From: Variovorax sp. WDL1
GTDB taxonomy: Bacteria; Pseudomonadota; Gammaproteobacteria; Burkholderiales; Burkholderiaceae_C
Direction of reading: 5' to 3'
Length of the DNA stretch: 64,000 bases
NCBI RefSeq assembly: GCF_001541225.1
Contig: NZ_LMTS01000173.1
Location: forward strand, 28,316-92,315
Shown piece after piece: positions 39,509-47,599 of the stretch (position 1 is its first letter; each line of letters begins with the position of its first letter). The position numbers and the translations under genes are program-made. The notes beneath the pieces are model-generated. The model saw only the letters and a list, made by a program, of their open reading frames with translations, had not been told where the DNA came from and ran no database searches.

Positions 39509-39532
39509 GACCCCGTCCACCAAGGAGACACC

Positions 39533-40252
39533 GTGTCGTTTTTGTCGAGTCCCGAATTCTGGATCGCCCTGTCGCAGATCATCCTGATCAACATCGTCCT
39601 GAGCGGCGACAACGCGGTCGTCATCGCGATGGCCTCCCGCTCGCTGCCGCCTGCGCAGCAAAAGAAGGCCATCCTGTTCGGGAGCGTCGGCGCCATCGTG
39701 CTGCGCGTCGTCCTGACCTTCTTTGCCGTCTATCTGCTGACCCTGCCGTACCTCAAGCTGGTCGGCGCAGCGCTGCTGGTCTGGATCGGCATCGGCTTGC
39801 TCCGCGAGGAGGAAGAGGAGACGAGCCTCGAAGGCCACGCCGGCCTGGGCGCGGCCATCAAGACCATCGTGCTGGCCGACCTCGTCATGAGCCTGGACAA
39901 CGTCGTCGGCGTCGCCGCTGCGGCCAAGGGCAATGTCCCCCTGCTGGTCTTCGGCCTCGTGATCAGCATTCCCCTGATCATCTTCGGCAGCACCCTGATC
40001 CTGAAGCTGATGGACCGCTTCCCGGTCATCATCGTCCTCGGCGCCGCGCTGCTCGGTTGGGTCGCCGGGGAAATGGCGATGTCGGATCCTTCCATCGTTG
40101 GCTGGGCTGCCAACCAGCATGCGCTGCACACGGTGGTCCCCGCGCTCGGCGCCATGTTCGTGGTGGCGATCGGCAAGTGGCTGAACAGCCGGCGCGCAAC
40201 GCGCGGCGAGGAACCGCGACCCGCCAAGGCGTCAAAGCGGCCCGCGGTCTGA
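39533..40252 (+). CDS. TerC-family integral membrane protein
   Basis: A 239-residue membrane protein of the TerC family, whose members export manganese or metallate secreted enzymes. Seven or so hydrophobic segments are present. The two conserved acidic membrane motifs are NIVLSGDNAVVIAMA near residue 20 and LADLVMSLDNVVGVAAA near 120. GTG at 39533 is chosen because an AAGGAG lies five bases upstream. The universal stress protein gene follows after ten bases, indicating one transcript. Confidence 0.9.
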   Translation: MSFLSSPEFWIALSQIILINIVLSGDNAVVIAMASRSLPPAQQKKAILFGSVGAIVLRVVLTFFAVYLLTLPYLKLVGAALLVWIGIGLLREEEEETSLEGHAGLGAAIKTIVLADLVMSLDNVVGVAAAAKGNVPLLVFGLVISIPLIIFGSTLILKLMDRFPVIIVLGAALLGWVAGEMAMSDPSIVGWAANQHALHTVVPALGAMFVVAIGKWLNSRRATRGEEPRPAKASKRPAV

Positions 40253-40262
40253 AGGTGCCCGC

Positions 40263-40694
40263 ATGACGCGCATCCTGGTCCCCATCGAACCAGAGGAGCC
40301 GGCGCGGACGCGCTCGGCCATCGAGCAGGTCGTGCGCATGCGCCGAAGCGACCGGGTGACCGTTCGCCTGCTGCGGGTGCAGCCCAAGGTCTCGGGCCAC
40401 GTGGCGATGCTCTTCAGTGCACGCGAACTGCTCGAGCTGCAGCTGGAGGCAGGCGCCGAGGACCTGCAGTACGCGCAGCGCCTGCTCGACCTGGCCGGGG
40501 TGCCCTACGCCAGCACCGTGCTGGTGGGGCGCACTGCAGAAACCATCGCCATGGCCGCACGCGACTACGGCTGCGACCGCATCGTCTTCGGCCGCGACGA
40601 ACCCGGCCTGGCGGGAAGGATCTTCGGCTCGCTGGCGCAGCAGGTTCGACAGCACTTGGGGGCGAGCGGGGATCCGCAGGTCATCGGCTCGTGA
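40263..40694 (+). CDS. Universal stress protein (UspA family)
   Basis: A 143-residue UspA-fold protein: MTRILVPIEPEEPARTRSAI at the start, and the nucleotide-loop region at IVFGRDEPGLAGRIFGSLAQQV. That region is a variant of the usual GxxGxxGx(9)GS motif and may not bind ATP normally. It lies ten bases after terC in the same direction. A degraded copy of its 3' end lies about 600 bases downstream. Confidence 0.85.
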   Translation: MTRILVPIEPEEPARTRSAIEQVVRMRRSDRVTVRLLRVQPKVSGHVAMLFSARELLELQLEAGAEDLQYAQRLLDLAGVPYASTVLVGRTAETIAMAARDYGCDRIVFGRDEPGLAGRIFGSLAQQVRQHLGASGDPQVIGS

Positions 40695-40721
40695 GGGCGT
40701 CGCGGCGCGATTGTCTACGCC

Positions 40722-40985
40722 TCAAAAGCTCGGGGCGTCGTCGTCCGGCGGCTTGGAAGCGAGTGCCTTCAGCTCCTTCGCGAAGATCTCGCCGATATAG
40801 GCGTCGAGACGCGTTTCCACCACCCCCGCATCCGTTGCCCGGCTCTGAGCGGATTCGACGCTCTCGCCATCGGCCCGGGTCGCGGCCTGCGCCGACTCGA
40901 GCGGTTGCCTGCTCTGTTGACATGCGGCAGTGCCGAATGCCAAGCCCACGATCACTGCAGCCTCGAGCACCTTGAGGAAGTTCAT
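40722..40985 (-). CDS. Small hypothetical lipoprotein
   Basis: An 87-residue predicted lipoprotein with a hydrophobic N-terminus and lipobox GTAAC (Cys22). A Gln/Ser/Ala/Glu-rich, probably helical mature part follows. No family recognised. The ATG at 40985 is the only sensible start, since a long upstream extension of the frame is not protein-like. It converges on the universal stress protein gene. Confidence 0.6.
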   Translation of the reverse strand: MNFLKVLEAAVIVGLAFGTAACQQSRQPLESAQAATRADGESVESAQSRATDAGVVETRLDAYIGEIFAKELKALASKPPDDDAPSF

Positions 40986-41194
40986 GACTGCTCCTGTGAT
41001 GACAGGACCGGAATGCGTTGGCTGAGGCCGGCGGTCCTGCGGACCGACCGCATCGCATCGAAAAAGGCGGGCGCCGGCCCGCGGGTCATTCGAGTAGGAC
41101 GCCGAACGGGGGATGTCTCTGCACCGCTGGGGTCGAACGCAGATTACGCCTGCCATGGGGCGGTTCAAATACGACTTAAGGCATACACGAGCAG

Positions 41195-41290
41195 GCGAGA
41201 CGAACCCCAGTCTGGCGGGAAGAATCTTCGGCCCAGCAGGTGCGCCGGCACCTGGGGCGAGCGGGATGCCCAGGCCATCGGCGCCTGAAG
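41195..41290 (+). pseudogene. Degraded 3' copy of a universal stress protein gene
   Basis: Bases from about 41199 (GACGAACCC, then TGGCGGGAA and ATCTTCGGC) through a GGGGCGAGCGGG and GCCATCGGC near 41283 match the last 90 or so bases of the gene at 40263. Substitutions and a deletion of about ten bases break the frame. The sequence upstream (40986-41194) shows no clear gene. I read it as the remnant of a second or duplicated universal stress protein gene. Confidence 0.6.
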
Positions 41291-41293
41291 ACG

Positions 41294-42037
41294 CTATGTC
41301 GCCAGCGCCCGCAGGATCAATGCGGCAATCATGATCATGAGGAAGCACCGCAGGAGGTCGCGGAAGCGCGTTTCGGAGAAATGGTTGGCCCATCCGTTGC
41401 CAACGTAGTAGGCCGCGCCGCTGACGGCGGTGCCCAGCGCCAGGGCAGCCAGGCTGACGCGCGGGACGTTCGTCATGCAGATCAGGCCAACCTGTATGGT
41501 CTTCGACAGGGCAAAGCAGAGATTCAGCACCACCAGTTGTTCCAGGCGATTGAGCCGCGCCAGCGCGCCATAGAGCAATGCAAACGGCGCACCGACGTTC
41601 AGCGCGGATTCGGTCATTCCAGCCAATCCACCGAACACAGCCCCTGCGCTCTCCGGAGAGGCGATCTCGGGGGGCTGCCACCGCGCAAGGGCCCAGGAGG
41701 TGAGCACGCTCGTCGCCAGGAGCGCCGCAAGCAGAAGCAGCAAGACGCGCTCAGGCAGGCCCGTTTGCAGGGACGCACCCAGCGAGGCGCCGATGCCGAT
41801 GGCTGGCAGCAGGCTTGCCGGAATCCTGCTGATGCGCAGTTGGCGACGGTTGACCACCAACCAGGACGAGGCCATCAGGAGCGAGGGAAGCGCCACCATC
41901 AGCACGGCCGCACGGTAGTCCAGGAACAGCGCCAGCAGCGGCGTGGCCATCATGGCAAAGCCAAGACCGAACAGCCCGTGCGCGAAGCCTGCTGCCGCCA
42001 GTATGGCCACGGTGGCCAGGACCGACCACTCGGGCAT
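41294..42037 (-). CDS. TauE/SafE-family (TSUP) anion transporter
   Basis: A 247-residue membrane protein with about eight hydrophobic segments. The TSUP-type opening is ILAAAGFAHGLFGLGFAMMATPLLALF, with a second internal repeat near FGGLAGMTESALNVGAPFALL. The family exports sulfite or sulfoacetate, or takes up organosulfonates. It lies six bases after the amidohydrolase gene, so it is the last gene of a leftward operon and probably moves that enzyme's substrate or product. Confidence 0.85.
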   Translation of the reverse strand: MPEWSVLATVAILAAAGFAHGLFGLGFAMMATPLLALFLDYRAAVLMVALPSLLMASSWLVVNRRQLRISRIPASLLPAIGIGASLGASLQTGLPERVLLLLLAALLATSVLTSWALARWQPPEIASPESAGAVFGGLAGMTESALNVGAPFALLYGALARLNRLEQLVVLNLCFALSKTIQVGLICMTNVPRVSLAALALGTAVSGAAYYVGNGWANHFSETRFRDLLRCFLMIMIAALILRALAT

Positions 42038-42042
42038 TGACG

Positions 42043-43470
42043 CTAGTCCACGATGTTCGAGCGCACCCGTCGGGCTGCTTCGTTGAGCCGCGCCACGGCT
42101 GCCGGCATGTCGACCGCGAGCACACGACCGTTCTCGACAATCGTGCGGCCGGCGACGATGACGCGGTCCACATCGTCGCCGGTGGCGCAAAGCACTAGAA
42201 ACTTGAAAGGGTCGTAGCTGGGCGCCGCCTTGAAGGTGTCCGCACGCACCAGGACGAGATCTGCCTTGCAGCCCGCCGCGAGCCGACCGAGGTCTGGACG
42301 CCCCAGCGCGTCGGCCCCGCCAGCCGTGGCCATGGTAAAGACATCGGCCGAAGAGGCGCCGTCCACCGAGTGCTCGACGATGCGGCACACGGTGGCTGCC
42401 ATGCGCATGTCGTTGAACATGTCGAAGGGATAGGTATCGGTGCCAAGCGATTGCCGAATCCCCAGTTGCCGATACTTGCGGATGGAATTGATGACGCCGC
42501 CGCGCCGGGCCTTCACCCATGGCAAATGCACCACGGTGGTCCGCGAGTCGCGCAGCGCAGCCACCTCGGAGGGCTTCAGCGACGCCATGTCGCCATCGCG
42601 GGTCATGATCTGGCCATGGCCGATCAGGCAGTCCGGCCCCAGCAGCCCCGTGTCGAGCATGTACTCGACCGTGCTCATGCCGTATTCCGATTGGATCCGC
42701 TCATACTCGTTGGGAGACTGTCCGGCGTGGACCTGAACAGGCAGCTTGTGCGCGTTCGCGACCCGGCGGGTCTCCCGCAGCATCTCCGGGTCGCAGGTGT
42801 CGATCTGCCCGGGAGCCAGCATGGTACGCAGCCGTCCCTCGTACCTGCTGTCCCAGCCAATGCAGTAATCGACGCAATCGCGGAAGCGGCGGCGCCCTTC
42901 ATCGGAGTACTTCTCGTACCACACCTTGCCTCCCGGCGCGTGTCCATAGTGCATCGCCCTGTACCGAGGACCCGAATAGCAGCGTAGCCCCGTGGCCATG
43001 GCCACCTGCGCGACCCGTTCGGTGATCGAGATGTCGCCGTCACCACCCACCTCATAGTCGTAGCCGAGTTCCACGACGGTCGTGGAGCCGGTTCGTGCAA
43101 GCTCGGCAAATGCGCATTCGGCGGCAATCACCTGGGCTTCGGGATCGATCGCGTGCCGCACCGCCGGTAGCGTCTTGTAGAGGGCCCCGTAGTTCGTTTC
43201 CCTCGCCTGGCTACTCAGGTTGCTGGCCTCCTCGAGATAGCCCTTCGTGTAGAGCGTATCCGTCACGTGCAGATGCGTGTTCACGAAGCCGGGCATCACG
43301 ATGCGACCGCTGGCGTCGATTCGGGTGTCTCCATCCCCGGGCGGGGGAACGTCAACGCCGACCGCGACGATCGAATCACCTTCGATGACTACGACAACAC
43401 CGCGCTCCATGACCCGGTGGGCGCCGTCTTGCCAGGCGATGACTGTTCCGTTTTCGATGTATGTCTTCAT
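42043..43470 (-). CDS. Amidohydrolase (cytosine deaminase / TrzN-AtzB-like)
   Basis: A 475-residue metal-dependent hydrolase of the amidohydrolase superfamily. There is a beta-sandwich N-terminus (MKTYIENGTVIAWQDGAHRV), the metal motif GFVNTHLHVTD (HxH), a later His in VQVHAGQS, HGQIMT, and the catalytic Asp region LGTDTYPFDM. These fit deaminases and chlorohydrolases that act on N-heterocycles or guanidino compounds. The context is a TctC-type binding protein upstream, a TSUP transporter downstream and a Crp-like regulator. Substrate not evident. Confidence 0.85.
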   Translation of the reverse strand: MKTYIENGTVIAWQDGAHRVMERGVVVVIEGDSIVAVGVDVPPPGDGDTRIDASGRIVMPGFVNTHLHVTDTLYTKGYLEEASNLSSQARETNYGALYKTLPAVRHAIDPEAQVIAAECAFAELARTGSTTVVELGYDYEVGGDGDISITERVAQVAMATGLRCYSGPRYRAMHYGHAPGGKVWYEKYSDEGRRRFRDCVDYCIGWDSRYEGRLRTMLAPGQIDTCDPEMLRETRRVANAHKLPVQVHAGQSPNEYERIQSEYGMSTVEYMLDTGLLGPDCLIGHGQIMTRDGDMASLKPSEVAALRDSRTTVVHLPWVKARRGGVINSIRKYRQLGIRQSLGTDTYPFDMFNDMRMAATVCRIVEHSVDGASSADVFTMATAGGADALGRPDLGRLAAGCKADLVLVRADTFKAAPSYDPFKFLVLCATGDDVDRVIVAGRTIVENGRVLAVDMPAAVARLNEAARRVRSNIVD

Positions 43471-43528
43471 GGTGTTTCCGATCGGACGGCGCTGCGGCCG
43501 GAAGTCGTGCGTGGGGAGGGCGTCGCCG

Positions 43529-44515
43529 TTACTCCGGCTTGATGCCTGCGGCCTTGATGGCCTCGCCCCATTTGCGGTGCTCCGCCGCCAGGAAGCGCCC
43601 GAATTCGTCCGGTGTGCTGGGAAACGGCTCCAGGTAGTTGGCCTTGAGCTTCTCGGCGATGTCGGGTGAGCGCAAGACCTTCATGAACTCGGCGTTGAGG
43701 CGTGCAACCACGGCCGACGGCGTCTTGGCCGGGACCAACAGCCCGGCCCAGCCGTAGGATTCAATGCCGCTGATCCCGAAATCCGCGAGCGTCGGTACGT
43801 CCGGGATGGTCGAATCCCGCTGCGTTCCCAGTACGACCAGCGGCGTCACCTTGTGCTTGGGATCGCGGACGAACGACATGAAGTTCGCGGGATTCGTTGC
43901 CCCGTACTGGATATTGCCGCCAAGCAGGCTGTTGATCATCGGTGCCGTGCCCGTGTAGGTCACGTGCTGCATGGCGAGCCCGGTGCGGCCCTTGAGCATT
44001 TCGACGGCCAGGTTGGATAGTGAACCGGGACCCGGTGACCCGTAGTTCAGCGAGGCCGAGTCGGTGCTGGCGAGCAACTGCTTGAGATCCTTGAAAGGCG
44101 CGCTCGGCCCGGCAACGATGACATTGGACCAGCGCACCAATGTGCCCACGGGCGAGAAATCATCCCGCTTCCAGCGCATGCCGTTGAAGACGAACTCGTT
44201 GGTGACGATGTTGGGCACTTGGACAAGCACCGTGTAGCCGTCCGGAGCGGCTCGCGATACGTATTCGGTGCCGATGTTGGTGGAAGCGCCGCCACGGTTT
44301 TCAACGACCACCGGTTGCTTGAGGGCGTCGGCCAGCCTGGGCTGGAATAGCCGCGCGACGAAGTCGGTGGCGCTGCCAGGTGGGTAGGGCACGATCAGTG
44401 TGATCGGGCGAGACGGGAAATCCTGTGCCTGGGACAGAGGCGAGGCGAGGCAGGCGAGTCCAGCGAAGAACGCTGCGGCCCATGCGGAAGCGGCCCGAAA
44501 CCGGGTGGGGAACAT
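43529..44515 (-). CDS. Bug/TctC-type solute-binding protein
   Basis: A 328-residue periplasmic binding protein. The signal peptide is about residues 1-30 (AAFFAGLACLASPLSQAQ). The mature start is DFPSRPITLIVPYPPGSATDFVARLF, the tripartite tricarboxylate transporter signature, and VVVENRGG is also present. An AGGAG lies at a normal distance from the ATG. No TctA or TctB membrane gene is nearby, so this is an orphan binding protein, common in betaproteobacteria, that either shares a distant transporter or senses ligand. Confidence 0.9.
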   Translation of the reverse strand: MFPTRFRAASAWAAAFFAGLACLASPLSQAQDFPSRPITLIVPYPPGSATDFVARLFQPRLADALKQPVVVENRGGASTNIGTEYVSRAAPDGYTVLVQVPNIVTNEFVFNGMRWKRDDFSPVGTLVRWSNVIVAGPSAPFKDLKQLLASTDSASLNYGSPGPGSLSNLAVEMLKGRTGLAMQHVTYTGTAPMINSLLGGNIQYGATNPANFMSFVRDPKHKVTPLVVLGTQRDSTIPDVPTLADFGISGIESYGWAGLLVPAKTPSAVVARLNAEFMKVLRSPDIAEKLKANYLEPFPSTPDEFGRFLAAEHRKWGEAIKAAGIKPE

Positions 44516-44612
44516 GGCAATCTCCTGGTGTCACCCGGCCATCGAGGCCGGTTCGAGATGGAGTGTGCTCAGCCTGGCTCTTCCTCACCAGCAACTAATT
44601 GCCTGCTGCCGC

Positions 44613-45347
44613 TCATTGCACGGCACTCAACGCAATTGGATCCAGCACGCGATAGCCGCCGTCCGGCGAGCGCGCAATGAGGCCCTCGTCCTGGAAACGG
44701 GCCAGGGTCAGCGACACCCATTGGCGGGTCGAACCGATCATGCCGGCAAGCTCGCCGTGGCTCAGTCCACGCACGGTCCCGTTCTCGCGTTCCGCGAGCA
44801 TCGCGAGCAGCCTTGCCAGCCGGACTCGCATCGAGTGCGTGGCCAGCAACTGCAGGAGTGCGCAATAGCACTGCATCTTGTGAACCAGGGCGTCGATCAG
44901 TCCCAGCGCCAGATCGGCATACCGGCTGCTAAGCTCGCGCAGTTCGGGGCCGGGCAACTCCAGGCACTGGGTCTGCGCCACCGCAACCGAGGTCCAGGCG
45001 TGCTGGCCCCCGCCGAATATCTGTGGGGCGCCGACGTAGTGGCCCTGGGTCCAGTAGCCCAGGGTGAGTTCGCGGCCATCCTCAGAGACGTAGTAGGACT
45101 TCACCACCCCGGCTTCGATGAGGTAGATGCCGTCGTGCGTGCCGCCTTGCCGGAATAGAAGGTCGCCAACGCGATAGTCGCGCCGGCGCCCGAGCGCCAG
45201 GACGGCTGCCAGCGTGGCCGGCTGGAGGCGCGCCAGCAAGTCGGGCGCGACGCAGGCCGTGCCCGAGGCAGGGGACAGCAGTGTGGTCTGCTGCAGCGGG
45301 AGCACGGGGTTCACCCGGCAGTCACGGGTCGAGGCACGGATCATCAC
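44613..45347 (-). CDS. Crp/Fnr-family transcriptional regulator
   Basis: A 244-residue regulator. The cyclic-nucleotide-like barrel is at about 30-150 (DYRVGDLLFRQGGTHDGIYLIEAGVVKSYY), followed by a long dimer helix. The winged helix is at about 175-225 (SHGELAGMIGSTRQWVSLTLARFQDEGLI). There is no Fnr-type N-terminal cysteine cluster. It is first in the leftward cluster with TctC, the amidohydrolase and the TSUP transporter, and is the obvious local regulator. Confidence 0.88.
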   Translation of the reverse strand: MMIRASTRDCRVNPVLPLQQTTLLSPASGTACVAPDLLARLQPATLAAVLALGRRRDYRVGDLLFRQGGTHDGIYLIEAGVVKSYYVSEDGRELTLGYWTQGHYVGAPQIFGGGQHAWTSVAVAQTQCLELPGPELRELSSRYADLALGLIDALVHKMQCYCALLQLLATHSMRVRLARLLAMLAERENGTVRGLSHGELAGMIGSTRQWVSLTLARFQDEGLIARSPDGGYRVLDPIALSAVQ

Positions 45348-45481
45348 TTTCCTTGCGACGGGGCGTGGCGGTTGATGCGGATTACCGGGGCAAACTTACC
45401 ACCAGCGCAACGCGCGGGCCGTCGCCTTGCGCGGCCCGCGCGTGCCGCGAGAATGTGCGCTCAACTCTTCAGGAGACGCGA

Positions 45482-45961
45482 ATGACCAGCAAGAACACGG
45501 TCTGTCTGTGGTACGACGGCACGGCCCTCGACGCCGCAACCTTCTACGCCGAAACCTTCCCGGACAGCGCAGTAGGCGCCATCATCCGCGCACCGGGCAA
45601 CTATCCCGACGGCAAGCAGGGCGAGATCCTGGTGGTCGAGTTCACCGTTGCCGGCATCCCCTGCATCGGGCTGAACGGCGGCCCGCACTTCAAGCACAGC
45701 GAGGCATTCTCCTTCCAGATCGCGACCGACGATCAGGCCGAGACCGACCGCTTGTGGAACGCAATCGTCGGCAATGGCGGCCAGGAGAGCGAATGCGGCT
45801 GGTGCAAGGACCGGTGGGGGCTGTCATGGCAGATCACCCCGCGCGTCCTCACCGAGGCGCTGGTCAACCCCGATCGCGCAGCGTCCAAGCGCGCCTTCGA
45901 CGCGATGATGACGATGCGCAAGATCGATGTGGCTGCGATAGAGGCGGCGCTGCGGGGCTGA
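45482..45961 (+). CDS. VOC-superfamily protein (PhnB-like)
   Basis: A 159-residue glyoxalase-fold protein of the PhnB / 3-demethylubiquinone-methyltransferase-like group: TVCLWYDGTALDAATFYAETFPDS at the start, GGPHFKHSEAFSFQI in the middle and CGWCKDRWGLSWQITP towards the end. It lacks a methyltransferase domain; the database name of this family is misleading. The ATG follows AGGAGACGCGA. Standalone gene with unknown substrate. Confidence 0.88.
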   Translation: MTSKNTVCLWYDGTALDAATFYAETFPDSAVGAIIRAPGNYPDGKQGEILVVEFTVAGIPCIGLNGGPHFKHSEAFSFQIATDDQAETDRLWNAIVGNGGQESECGWCKDRWGLSWQITPRVLTEALVNPDRAASKRAFDAMMTMRKIDVAAIEAALRG

Positions 45962-46031
45962 GGCCTGCCAGCCAGTCGACGGGGCGTGTTCGACGGCATG
46001 GCTCGCACCGGTCCGGACCAGCACTTTCTCT

Positions 46032-46706
46032 CTACAGGAAGGGTGCAACGTTAGTCATGACGCTTTCCCGCGCACGCCTCACGTGGTTCAGGACGGCGTT
46101 CTTCACCAAGGCGGCATCGCGGCTCTTAAGCGCCTCGAGAATCTCCTCGTTTTCTTCCAGGCTTTCCTGCACCCGCCCTGGCCGCGACTGGATCTGCATG
46201 GACCCAAGCCAGCGTACCCGGTCGTTGATCGTCAACAGGATCTGCGACAGCAGCGTGTTTCGACTGGCGCTGGCGAGCGCCAAGCGAAAGTCGCTGTTGA
46301 ACGCCCGAGTCTTCGCCAACTGGCCGCGCTGCAGCTCGCGCCGTGCCGACTTGAGAAAGCCCGCCAGTTTCTCGATTCCGGCCTCGTCCAGGAAGGTCAT
46401 GGCCTCGACCGCTGCTGAAACCTCCAGGATCTCGCGCAGATTGAAAAGATCGTTGATCTCTTTCTGGGTCATGGCTCGGACGACGTAGCCCCAGCCGGAG
46501 TCGTGCCGCACTAAGCCTTCTTGCTGCAAGCGCCCGAGGGCCTCGCGCACCGGCGTGCGGCTCAGGCCCAGGCGTGCAGCGATCTCCTGCGCCCTCAAAG
46601 ACTCGCCGGCCCTGTAGTCGAGATTGATCACCGCCTCCTTGATCGAGGAGTAAGCCCTGTCTTGCGCGGTAGGGGGCAAGCTGCTAGATTTCGTTGGTGC
46701 ATTCAT
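46032..46706 (-). CDS. GntR-family regulator (FCD subfamily)
   Basis: A 224-residue regulator. The N-terminal winged helix (AQEIAARLGLSRTPVREALGRLQQEGLVRHD) is followed by an all-helical FCD ligand domain with the metal-binding pattern (NSDFRLALASASRN and NHVRRARE). It is divergent from the phosphosulfolactate-synthase-like gene. The 69 bases between the two start codons contain an AT-rich palindrome, so it probably represses that operon until a ligand binds. Confidence 0.88.
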   Translation of the reverse strand: MNAPTKSSSLPPTAQDRAYSSIKEAVINLDYRAGESLRAQEIAARLGLSRTPVREALGRLQQEGLVRHDSGWGYVVRAMTQKEINDLFNLREILEVSAAVEAMTFLDEAGIEKLAGFLKSARRELQRGQLAKTRAFNSDFRLALASASRNTLLSQILLTINDRVRWLGSMQIQSRPGRVQESLEENEEILEALKSRDAALVKNAVLNHVRRARESVMTNVAPFL

Positions 46707-46711
46707 ATTGC

Positions 46712-46724
46712 ATTCAATTTGAAT
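46712..46724. promoter_or_regulatory. GntR operator candidate
   Basis: ATTCAA and TTGAAT are separated by one base in an unusually AT-rich stretch. They lie six bases upstream of the GntR start and about 50 bases before the divergent operon. An adjoining TTGCATTCA and GAATTCACT give further partial symmetry. The location fits autoregulation and control of the rightward operon. Confidence 0.5.
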
Positions 46725-46775
46725 TCACTGTGAGTGCGAATTTGCCACATCCTACAACCGCCAAAGGACGACGCC

Positions 46776-47579
46776 ATGGAAAACCAGATGAGCTTCCTCG
46801 AACTACCCTCTCGCCCCAAGCCGCGTCGCGGCGGCGAAACCGGCCTTTACGACATGTTCATGCCCCTGGCGGAGCAGGCCGCGCTGCTGGAAACCGCATC
46901 GGAGTGCATCGACTATGCCAAGCTCATTCACATCGGGCTCGCCTTCGGTGGCGCCCTTCCGAGCGGCTGGCTGCAGGAAAAGCTCGGCATGTACCGCGCC
47001 AAGGGCATCAAGACCTTCCCCGGCGGCGTGCCTTACCAGGTAGCGCTGGTGCAGGGCAAGGTGCCGCAGTTCATGAAGTGGGTCCGCGACTCGGGATTCG
47101 ACGGCGTCGAAATAGCCGAGGACGCGATGAGCTACCGCGCATCGACGGACCAGGAACGCGACGACCACATCAAGATGGCGCTCGACCTCGGATTGTTCGT
47201 GGATACCGAACTCGGCAAGAAGAATCCCGAGGCTCCCCTCGACCTCGCCGAGGCCTACGACACGATGATGCGGGACCTGGGCATGGGAGTCGCCCACGTG
47301 GTCCTCGAACGCTCCGAACTCGACCACTACAAAGGGGCGGGCAAGGATCCCTCCCCGGTGGTGGACCTCGTCCGGCGTGTCGGCCTGGAGAAGGTGCTGA
47401 TCGAACCGGGCCCCTTTGGCTGGCCCGACTACCACGATTGGACTTTCAAGACCTTCGGTCCGGAAGTCAACGTCGGCAACATCTATCCGCATGAACTGCT
47501 GTACGTGGAGCTGTCGCGGCGCGGCCTTTCGCGCTTCGGCTACTGGTACTTCGACAAGTTCGAACACATGGCCCGATAG
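46776..47579 (+). CDS. Phosphosulfolactate synthase (ComA)-like protein
   Basis: A 267-residue TIM-barrel protein resembling ComA, which in methanogens and Bacillus joins sulfite to phosphoenolpyruvate. Family-like blocks include CIDYAKLIHIGLAFGGALP near residue 50, GIKTFPGGVPYQVAL near 80, GFDGVEIAEDAM near 110, and VLIEPGPFGWPDYH near 210. The ATG follows AAAGGA. In this bacterium it opens a catabolic-looking operon (amidohydrolase, TctC, dehydrogenase). Coenzyme M synthesis is unlikely, and a lyase or aldolase role on another compound is an inference. Confidence 0.65.
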   Translation: MENQMSFLELPSRPKPRRGGETGLYDMFMPLAEQAALLETASECIDYAKLIHIGLAFGGALPSGWLQEKLGMYRAKGIKTFPGGVPYQVALVQGKVPQFMKWVRDSGFDGVEIAEDAMSYRASTDQERDDHIKMALDLGLFVDTELGKKNPEAPLDLAEAYDTMMRDLGMGVAHVVLERSELDHYKGAGKDPSPVVDLVRRVGLEKVLIEPGPFGWPDYHDWTFKTFGPEVNVGNIYPHELLYVELSRRGLSRFGYWYFDKFEHMAR

Positions 47580-47599
47580 GCCGGATCCGGAGAATCGCA

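Noticed and set aside
39409..39532. Possible yybP-ykoY manganese riboswitch before terC
   Set aside because: The conserved riboswitch core is not visible; only generic hairpins are present.
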